DNA of 6,829 nt from DASPKS01 sp035628035. GTDB taxonomy: Bacteria; Bacteroidota; Rhodothermia; Rhodothermales; Rubricoccaceae. Positions within the stretch are counted from its first letter, which is position 1, and each line of letters starts with the position of its first letter. A program made the position numbers and the translations under genes. The notes beneath the pieces are model-generated. The model made no database searches. It saw nothing but the letters and a program-made list of their open reading frames with translations, and was not told the DNA's origin. The stretch spans positions 1-6,829 of the forward strand of contig DASPKS010000129.1 of assembly GCA_035628035.1 (NCBI GenBank), written 5' to 3'. Shown piece after piece: positions 1 to 5,144 of the stretch.

Positions 1-284
1 CTCTGCGTTTCCGTCCCCGCGAACCCCCCGAACACGCGCACGCCGGGGCGGAGCACGAACGCGATGGAGCGGTCAGTCCCGGCGGTCGGCTTGTAGACTC
101 CTTCGGCCACCCACACCTCGTGGCCGGACTGGGCGGCGGAAAGCCCCTGCTGGAGGTCGCGGAACGCCTGCGCCCACGAGGTCCCGTTGCCCCCGGGCGC
201 CGCGTCGGCGTCCACGTACCACACCGTCTGCGCCGAGGCAGCGGAGGCGGCGAGCCAGAAGACAACGACGGCGAGGCGACGCAT
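1..284 (-). CDS. Secreted right-handed parallel beta-helix protein, N-terminal part (cut by window edge)
   Basis: The first 94 codons are visible; the rest lies beyond the left edge. The protein starts with a Sec signal peptide: two Arg, a hydrophobic core (residues 4-13) and a signal peptidase I site at ASA|Q, so maturation is expected after residue 18. The mature start (VWYVDADAAPGGNGTSW, then AF-DLQQGLSAA, EVWVAEGVYKPT and GVRVFGGFAGTET) is the opening pattern of bacterial extracellular beta-helix proteins of the DUF1565/polymorphic-repeat kind. These are usually long and exported, and in Bacteroidota-like organisms often carry a C-terminal sorting domain, which cannot be seen here. The ATG at 284 is chosen because the signal peptide begins directly at it and a promoter lies just upstream. 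There is no Shine-Dalgarno; the leader is C-rich. The family call is by sequence pattern. The ligand or substrate is unknown. Confidence 0.8.
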   Translation of the reverse strand, partial: MRRLAVVVFWLAASAASAQTVWYVDADAAPGGNGTSWAQAFRDLQQGLSAAQSGHEVWVAEGVYKPTAGTDRSIAFVLRPGVRVFGGFAGTETQ

Positions 285-305
285 GGGGGCGGGGGTCTAC
301 GCGTC

Positions 306-334
306 AACGTAGGGTGCCGCCCATCCGATGTCAA
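306..334 (-). promoter_or_regulatory. Sigma70-like promoter for the beta-helix gene
   Basis: On the minus strand a perfect TTGACA (329-334) is followed after exactly 17 bases by TACGTT (306-311), which matches TATAAT at three of six positions. The second box also partly fits the Bacteroidota TAnnTTTG element. It lies in the gap between the folK stop and the ATG at 284, giving a predicted leader of about 15 bases. The spacing and the perfect -35 are seen in the sequence; activity is inferred. Confidence 0.5.
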
Positions 335-353
335 CCCGAAGCGCGATCCCGCC

Positions 354-860
354 TCAGACGAGCCGGTGCGGCGTTGGCTCGACGCGGGCAGCGTCCGCGC
401 ACCGCGCGAGCAGGTCGGCCACCGTCGCCTCCATACCGGGCACGACGAGGTCGGGCGCGAGGTCGGCCAGGGGCTGGAGGACGAACCGCCGCGCGGCCAT
501 GCGGGGGTGCGGCAGCGAGAGCGTTGGCGTCTCGATCACCAGCTCCCCGTACAGCAAGAGGTCGAGGTCGAGCGGGCGCGGGCCCCAGCGGGGGCCGGGT
601 GTGCGGCCCGCCTCGCGTTCGAGCGCATGCAGCCTTTCCAAGAGCGCCTCCGGTGCGAGCGGGGTGCGAAGGCGAACGACCGCGTTGAGGTGGTCAGGCT
701 GAGGGGGTTGTCCCGGCAGCGTGTGCGCCTCCGTCTCGTAGACGGGCGAGACGGCCTCGACCTCCACCCCCTCGGTCACCTCGAGCGCTTCGAGGGCCCG
801 GCGGAGGTGGGCGAGGCGATCGCCCGCGTTGCTGCCGAGCCCGACGAACGCCGTCGTCAT
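354..860 (-). CDS. folK: 2-amino-4-hydroxy-6-hydroxymethyldihydropteridine pyrophosphokinase
   Basis: FolK transfers pyrophosphate from ATP to 6-hydroxymethyl-7,8-dihydropterin, giving the substrate for dihydropteroate synthase in cytoplasmic folate synthesis. The 168-residue product has the family's usual length and all its landmarks: GLGSNAGDR near residue 7, SPVYETE at about 38-44, LNAVV at 58-62, the PPK signature RWGPRPLDLDLLLYG at about 91-105 with its two metal-binding Asp (98 and 100), and LPHPRMAARRFVLQPL at about 116-131. The ATG at 860 is chosen because the conserved N-terminus starts directly after it and because it overlaps the folB stop as ATGA, which suggests translational coupling. 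The open frame continues far upstream, but only as shadow inside folB. FolK acts directly after FolB in the pathway. No folP follows in the window. Confidence 0.95.
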   Translation of the reverse strand: MTTAFVGLGSNAGDRLAHLRRALEALEVTEGVEVEAVSPVYETEAHTLPGQPPQPDHLNAVVRLRTPLAPEALLERLHALEREAGRTPGPRWGPRPLDLDLLLYGELVIETPTLSLPHPRMAARRFVLQPLADLAPDLVVPGMEATVADLLARCADAARVEPTPHRLV

Positions 861-1222
861 CCGCGCGCGGCGCGGTACCGGGCCTCCGCGTGGTCGCATG
901 GCCCGCCGACGGGCGGGTTCGGCTTCCGCACCGTCACCTCCACGCGCTGCACCGCCGGGAAGTCCTCCAGCACCGCGTGGGCGATGTCGTGGGCGACCCG
1001 CTCGATGAGGTAGAACTTGTGTCCGAGCACGACCTCCTTGACGAAGGCGTAGACGCGCTCGTAGTCCACCGTCTTCGAGAGGTCGTCGGTCTTCGCGGCC
1101 TCGTCTACGTCGAGGTCCATCGCCACGTCCACCTCGAACCGCCCGCCGATGCGGTGCTCCTCCTGCATCACGCCGTGGTGGGCGTAGAAGACGGCGTTGA
1201 CGAGGCGGACGGTGGCGAGCAT
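857..1222 (-). CDS. folB: Dihydroneopterin aldolase
   Basis: FolB cleaves 7,8-dihydroneopterin to 6-hydroxymethyl-7,8-dihydropterin and glycolaldehyde, supplying the FolK substrate; family members usually form octamers in the cytoplasm. The 121-residue product is full length. Recognisable parts are the early segment FYAHHGVMQEEHRIGGRFEVD (about residues 12-32), TVDYERVY around Tyr54, FYLIERVAHDIA around Glu74, and VTVRKPNPPV around Lys100. Glu22, Tyr54, Glu74 and the catalytic Lys100 fall at the same numbers as the active-site residues of the well-studied Staphylococcus aureus enzyme. The ATG at 1222 is the natural start of the family and no closer alternative exists; it lacks a Shine-Dalgarno. 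The stop overlaps the folK start. The 41-base gap to the upstream cytochrome gene leaves open whether folB shares that transcript. Confidence 0.95.
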   Translation of the reverse strand: MLATVRLVNAVFYAHHGVMQEEHRIGGRFEVDVAMDLDVDEAAKTDDLSKTVDYERVYAFVKEVVLGHKFYLIERVAHDIAHAVLEDFPAVQRVEVTVRKPNPPVGGPCDHAEARYRAARG

Positions 1223-1263
1223 CGCGGTAAGGGGAGATGCTTCCCCAAGATAGAGCCGGCGCG

Positions 1264-2286
1264 TCAGAGGCCCAGTCGTTCGAGCAGCGCGGCGTCGGCG
1301 GGGGCGAGCCGGCCGGCGGCGCGGTCGGCGAGGAGGCGCGCGGTGTAGAGGGTGGCGTAGGGGCCGAGCACGCCGTCGGTGCGGCGGGCGTGCTCTGCGA
1401 AGAAGGCCGTCGCGCCGGCGTTGCGGAGGGCGTCGTCGACGAGCAGGGCGCGGGGCCCATAAGGCCCGTCCGGCGCGGCGGCGGGGAAGCTCTTCTCCGG
1501 GTCGAACCGCCGCCGCCCGAGGTGGCAGCCCACGCACTGCGCCGGGCTCCGGAGCGGGCGCGGCGGCGTGCTCGTCGCGGCGGCGAGCCGGCCGCCAGCG
1601 TCGTACACGGCGAAGTCCCAGAACCCGTCGGCGCGGCGGCGCTTCACGGTGGTCTCGACGACGCGGCCGTCCTCTACGTGCTCGCCGACGATGAGCGTGC
1701 CCGCCGCGTAGCGCAGCGAGTCGCCGCGGGCGCGGTAGCCGCCGAGGGCGTCGCGGAGCGCGGCGACGGGCACGAACAGCCGCCGCCGCGCCGCCGTCAT
1801 CGCCGAGCCCTCGACCTCGACCATGAACCACGCCGTGTCGCCCGGTGCCCAGGGGCGCGGGGCCGACGTGCGCAGGGCGTCGAGCGTGGGCGGGAGGGCG
1901 CGGGCGCTCGCGTAGGTGGGGCCGACGAAGGCCACGAGCTCGTCCCACCCGAGCGCACCGTCGCCGTCGGCGTCCTGAAGCGCGGCGCGCTGGTCCGCCG
2001 GGAGCCGTTGCGGGTGGAGGGTAAACCCGTCGCGCTCGGAGAGGAGCCCGGCCGAGAACGGGTCGGCGCCTTCCGGCGCAGCGTACCCGCCGAGGTAGTA
2101 CCGGAGGAGCCGCTCCTCGTCGGGCTTGTCGAGGCGGACGGGTACGGCCTCGGCCGTCGTGAAGTCGACGGGGCCTCTACCGCAGCCGGCGAAGACGAGG
2201 GCCGAGGCCAGCAGATAAGGGGTCGTTGCTCGTGCGATCCCCGATCCGCCACCCCCGGCCCGCCCCCGCCGATCCGCCGTCCTCAT
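1264..2286 (-). CDS. EF-hand lipoprotein with a cytochrome P460-like monohaem domain
   Basis: A 340-residue predicted lipoprotein. A Gly/Arg-rich N-terminus is followed by a hydrophobic stretch (about 24-34) and the lipobox-like VFAGC, with Cys35 as the likely lipidated residue; Phe at -3 is less usual. Residues 105-116 (DADGDGALGWDE) form a canonical EF-hand loop with Ca-binding residues at positions 1, 3, 5 and 12. The second half contains GTLIVGEHV (about 196), TTVKRR with Lys215, DGFWDFAVYDAGGR (220-233) and one haem-c site CVGCH (251-255) followed by FDPEKSF. That order resembles cytochrome P460, where a Lys before the CXXCH cross-links to the haem. The match is by pattern only, and a plain class I c-type domain remains possible. 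The ATG at 2286 overlaps the upstream cytochrome gene's stop (ATGA), so the two are probably translated together. No in-frame start lies closer to the hydrophobic stretch. The substrate is unknown. Confidence 0.75.
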   Translation of the reverse strand: MRTADRRGRAGGGGSGIARATTPYLLASALVFAGCGRGPVDFTTAEAVPVRLDKPDEERLLRYYLGGYAAPEGADPFSAGLLSERDGFTLHPQRLPADQRAALQDADGDGALGWDELVAFVGPTYASARALPPTLDALRTSAPRPWAPGDTAWFMVEVEGSAMTAARRRLFVPVAALRDALGGYRARGDSLRYAAGTLIVGEHVEDGRVVETTVKRRRADGFWDFAVYDAGGRLAAATSTPPRPLRSPAQCVGCHLGRRRFDPEKSFPAAAPDGPYGPRALLVDDALRNAGATAFFAEHARRTDGVLGPYATLYTARLLADRAAGRLAPADAALLERLGL

Positions 2287-4388
2287 CCCCCTAGTCCCCG
2301 GAGGTGGGCGGCGGCCTGGGGGTCGCCGGGGCTCAGCGCGAGGACGCGCTCGAAGAGGCGCCGGGCCTCCCCATTCCGCCCCTGCCGCTGGCGGACGACG
2401 CCGAGGTTGCCGAGCGCCGGCACGTAGGAGGGGTCGGCGCGGAGCGCCGCCTGGAGCTGCGCCGCCGCGTCCTCGAGCTGGCCTTCGGCGAGGGCGACGG
2501 CGCCGAGGTTCGCGCGGGCCTCGACGAGGCGGGGGTCGAGCGCGATGGCCTGCGTCAGCGCGCGCCGCGCGCCGGTGAAGTCGCCCCGCTGGAGCAGGAG
2601 GAAGCCGAGGTTGTTCCACGCCTCGGGGTGACGGACGGGGTCGCGCCGCACGGCCTCCTCGTACTCGGCCACGGCCTCGACCGGACGGCCGGCAGCAACG
2701 AGGGCCTCGGCCAGCTTCACGCGGGCCTCGGTGAAGCGCGGCTGGTTCTCTACGGCGCGCTGCAGCGCTTCGACGGCGCCAGGTGCGTTCCCCCGCCGGA
2801 GGCGGACCCACCCCAGCCAGTACGCGGCGCGCGCATCCGCCGGCGCGAGCCGCGCGGCCTCCTCGAGCTGGAGCTCGGCCTCGGCGAGCGAGTCGAGCCC
2901 GGCGAGGGCGCGGCCGAGGGCCACGCGGGCGTCGGCCCGCTCGGCCCCGGCGTCGAGCCCGCGCCGGGCAAGGGCGATGATCTGCGGGAGGTACGCCGTG
3001 AGGGGGTGCTCGACCTCGTAGACGTGGAAGTAGGCGAGGGCCGCTTCGAGGTCCGCCTCCCCCGGCGGCGCTTCGGCGGCGGCGCCTCCTGCGAGCGCGC
3101 GCTCCCGCGCGGTGACGTCCACCAGCCGGAAGGGGGCGGCGCGGATGAACCGGTCGGCCGTGACGGGCCGCCGGCTCGGGGGGGGCGGGCGGCGGCGGAT
3201 CCAGTGGTCGGTAAACGCGACGTGCGGGATGTCGCTCGTGCCGCTCTTCCGCATGTGGCAGCTCACGCAGTCGCCGGTCATCGCGTCGGCGGGGGTGCGC
3301 GCACCGGGGCGGGCGCAGAGGTCGGCGTGGGCGTTGGTGCGGTGGCACGTGCGGCAGGCCGCGTTGAAAGCGTCGGGGTCGGCCTCGGCGACGGGCTGGT
3401 GGGGGTCGTGGCACGTCGTGCACGTGAGGGCGTGGTCGGTCCCGCGCGTCTCGGTGAAGCACGCGCTCTGCATCATCCGGAGGGCGTGGGAAGAGATCCC
3501 GAAGGCCTCCGGGTCGTCGACGTGCTCCGCGAAAGCGAAGACGGTGCGATGCGCCGAGAGCGGGCGGCCGGGGCGGTACGTCGTGGGGTCCTCGCCGGCC
3601 TTGAAGACGGTCGTCCCCGAGAGGTGGCACTGCTGGCAGACGGCGAGCTGGAGCTCGGGCGAGAGCCGTGCCGGGTTGACGATGGTGGAGTCGGCCCCTT
3701 CTATCTCGCCTCCTTCGAGGCGCGCCTCGACGTGGGCCGAGCCGGGGCCGTGGCACCGCTCGCACGTGATGCCGAGGGGGACGTCGGTGTAGAAGTTCTG
3801 CGTGCCCTTGGCGTAGCCGGGCGGGCCGTCGTGGCACGCGAGGCACTCCACCGTGATGGGGCGGTCGAAGCGGCTGTTGGTCTGGGAGTAGCCGGGGCTG
3901 AGGTCCCACAGCGCGCGCTCGACGTACCACGTGAGCGGCATCTCGGTGAGGTAGCCCGCCCCCTCGGGATCGTCGATGGCGCGCGCCGTCATGAAGTAGG
4001 AGCGCGTGGCGTTGCCCGAGCCGACGACGTGGCTCACGGCGTGGACGCGCTCGTAGGCGGGGGTGTCGCGGCGGAACTCCCGCTGGTAGAGGGTGTCGCC
4101 GCGGACGAAGGCCTGATAGCAGTACCCGCTCGCAGGGTGGCACACGACCGGGGAGCGGCCGTCGGCGTCGAACTGCTCGGGCGCGGTGTCGGGGTCGAAC
4201 TTCGTGACGGAGCGGCCCATCCCCGTCCGGTGATAGTCTGTGTAAAGCCGCTCGTGGCAGGAGGCGCACGCCTCGTCGCCCACGTACGTCCACGCGGCGG
4301 CCGCGGGCGCCGCCGGGGGATCGCTCCGGCAGGCGGCGAGCCCGGCGAGCGCGGAGAGGAGAACCGAAGCGGGGAGGCGGAGACGCAT
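2283..4388 (-). CDS. Heptahaem c-type cytochrome lipoprotein with C-terminal TPR repeats
   Basis: This 701-residue protein starts with a lipoprotein signal (MRLRL, hydrophobic core, GLAAC; lipidated Cys20), so it is exported and membrane-anchored; Arg at +2 favours the outer membrane. Seven canonical haem-c sites are visible: CASCH (41-45), CLACH (182-186), CERCH (209-213), CQQCH (251-255), CTTCH (323-327), CRTCH (345-349) and CVSCH (374-378). Motifs such as VGSGNATRSY, LSPGYSQ, CERCHGPGSAHV, IVNPARLSPE, CTTCHDPH and IPHVAFTDHWIRR mark the widespread cytochrome c554-like multihaem/TPR family seen in Acidobacteria, Planctomycetes and Rhodothermota. Its physiological role is not well established; extracytoplasmic electron transfer is inferred. 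Six roughly 34-residue TPR units (about 485-689) probably bind a partner protein. The ATG at 4388 is chosen over one at 4481 because the lipoprotein signal starts exactly there. Four cysteines (83, 90, 310, 358) lie outside haem motifs. The stop overlaps the next gene's ATG. Confidence 0.9.
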   Translation of the reverse strand: MRLRLPASVLLSALAGLAACRSDPPAAPAAAAWTYVGDEACASCHERLYTDYHRTGMGRSVTKFDPDTAPEQFDADGRSPVVCHPASGYCYQAFVRGDTLYQREFRRDTPAYERVHAVSHVVGSGNATRSYFMTARAIDDPEGAGYLTEMPLTWYVERALWDLSPGYSQTNSRFDRPITVECLACHDGPPGYAKGTQNFYTDVPLGITCERCHGPGSAHVEARLEGGEIEGADSTIVNPARLSPELQLAVCQQCHLSGTTVFKAGEDPTTYRPGRPLSAHRTVFAFAEHVDDPEAFGISSHALRMMQSACFTETRGTDHALTCTTCHDPHQPVAEADPDAFNAACRTCHRTNAHADLCARPGARTPADAMTGDCVSCHMRKSGTSDIPHVAFTDHWIRRRPPPPSRRPVTADRFIRAAPFRLVDVTARERALAGGAAAEAPPGEADLEAALAYFHVYEVEHPLTAYLPQIIALARRGLDAGAERADARVALGRALAGLDSLAEAELQLEEAARLAPADARAAYWLGWVRLRRGNAPGAVEALQRAVENQPRFTEARVKLAEALVAAGRPVEAVAEYEEAVRRDPVRHPEAWNNLGFLLLQRGDFTGARRALTQAIALDPRLVEARANLGAVALAEGQLEDAAAQLQAALRADPSYVPALGNLGVVRQRQGRNGEARRLFERVLALSPGDPQAAAHLRGLGG

Positions 4389-4444
4389 CGAATCAGCGGC
4401 GGCCGAGAAGTTAGTCCGGTGGACGAAGGGACGCGAGCAAAGAC

Positions 4445-4470
4445 AGGGCCCGGCCGCTTGGAACGGCCCT
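4445..4470. promoter_or_regulatory. Inverted repeat in the divergent intergenic region (possible operator)
   Basis: The 150-base gap between the divergent cytochrome and membrane-protein genes holds AGGGCC (4445-4450) mirrored by GGCCCT (4465-4470). Nested in it is a tighter repeat, GGCCG (4452-4456) and CGGCC (4464-4468), around a 7-base centre. That centre contains most of the candidate -35 box of the plus-strand promoter. The repeats are seen directly. A regulator-binding role is inferred; in such GC-rich DNA short repeats arise by chance. Confidence 0.25.
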
Positions 4471-4486
4471 TGCCGCTTCATAGAAA
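4458..4486 (+). promoter_or_regulatory. Candidate promoter for the membrane-protein pair
   Basis: TTGGAA (4458-4463, four of six -35 matches) and TAGAAA (4481-4486, four of six -10 matches) are separated by 17 bases. They lie in the locally least GC-rich part of the intergenic region. Transcription would start near 4493, about 45 bases before the preferred start codon at 4539. No equally good promoter was seen for the divergent cytochrome gene; a TAACTT (4408-4413) on the minus strand has no well-spaced partner. Confidence 0.35.
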
Positions 4487-4538
4487 TGGCGCGTTTCCGT
4501 GCCCGATTCCTTCGCCTGCTCCCTCCGCCGTTACGGAA

Positions 4539-5117
4539 TTGCCCTCCGCGCGCTCCGTCCTGACCACCCTGCCGAGCCGCACGATCCTCGTCGTGGGCGG
4601 GATGAGCCTGCTCTCGCTGACCCTCCTCGTGGCGCTCACGTTCGAGGCCGCCGGGGAGGTGGAGGCGCCGCCCGACCTCTCGGCACCGTCCGTCGCCGAG
4701 GCCGCGCCGGCGCTCGACTCGGCCCTCCTCGAGGGCGCCATCCCGGAAGCGGACCCCGCCCTCTTCCCCACCGAGCCGGCCGAGATCCCCAGCGAGGCCC
4801 TGACCGCGCTGGAGCAGGCCGCCGACAGCTCGGCCCTCGTGGAGATGCAGCACTTCCTCCGCGTGGTGAACACGGGGTTCGGCGGGCGGAGCGTCCAGAT
4901 CGCGCCGGGCCTCCACGGGTACGCCTTCCGCCTCGCCGGCCGCCTCAACGTCCGTCCCGGCACGTTCCTCATCCGCGTCTCGGCGCGCGACGGCGGCCTC
5001 GCCGAAGCGCGCGCCGAGACCCTCCGTCGCCTCTTCCGCCGCGCGGGCGTCCGCGATGGCGCGCTGCGCATCAGTAGCGCCGCCGGCCCCCCCGGCATCG
5101 AGGCCACCTCCGCCTGA
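4539..5117 (+). CDS. Single-pass membrane protein of unknown function with acidic spacer and C-terminal domain
   Basis: I do not recognise a family. With the TTG start the product has 192 residues: a short N-terminus with Arg5 and Arg14, a transmembrane segment (about 15-34), an acidic Ala/Pro/Glu spacer (about 36-95) and a compact C-terminal domain (about 98-182). The Arg residues before the membrane segment predict that the C-terminal part lies in the periplasm. Its end (FLIRVSARDGGLAEARAETLRRLFRRAGV, read in two halves around residues 143-171) faintly resembles the last half of OmpA-like peptidoglycan-binding domains, with a beta strand followed by an RA--LRR helix. The GHTD and N--LS signatures are absent, so this is only a suggestion. 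The start is uncertain: GTG 4593 and ATG 4602 would both cut into the membrane segment, and there is no clear ribosome binding site. Only 27 bases separate it from the next gene, so the two probably form an operon. Confidence 0.65.
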   Translation: MPSARSVLTTLPSRTILVVGGMSLLSLTLLVALTFEAAGEVEAPPDLSAPSVAEAAPALDSALLEGAIPEADPALFPTEPAEIPSEALTALEQAADSSALVEMQHFLRVVNTGFGGRSVQIAPGLHGYAFRLAGRLNVRPGTFLIRVSARDGGLAEARAETLRRLFRRAGVRDGALRISSAAGPPGIEATSA

Positions 5118-5144
5118 TCCCGCCCACCGCCAACCGGGTCCGTC

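Noticed and set aside
120..1013. Plus-strand open frame antisense to folK and the beta-helix gene.
   Set aside because: No recognisable domain and Arg/Gly-rich composition, while the minus strand has complete folB and folK motifs.
1231..1252. GGGGA/TCCCC hairpin (1231-1246) and a TATCTTGG box (minus strand, 1245-1252) before folB, as a terminator or a separate folB promoter.
   Set aside because: The stem has only five pairs and no T-run, and the box has no convincing partner 17-19 bases upstream. Left unresolved.
2287..4293. Upstream extension of the P460-like frame, suggesting a fusion of over 1000 residues.
   Set aside because: The extension is an Arg/Pro-rich shadow of the heptahaem gene; the hydrophobic lipoprotein signal begins shortly after ATG 2286.
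2304..4538. A very long plus-strand open frame running antisense through the cytochrome genes into the membrane-protein frame.
   Set aside because: Its sequence is low-complexity Gly/Arg/Ala/Val-rich with no domain pattern, and the opposite strand carries seven CXXCH sites and TPR repeats. It is open because high GC makes stops rare.
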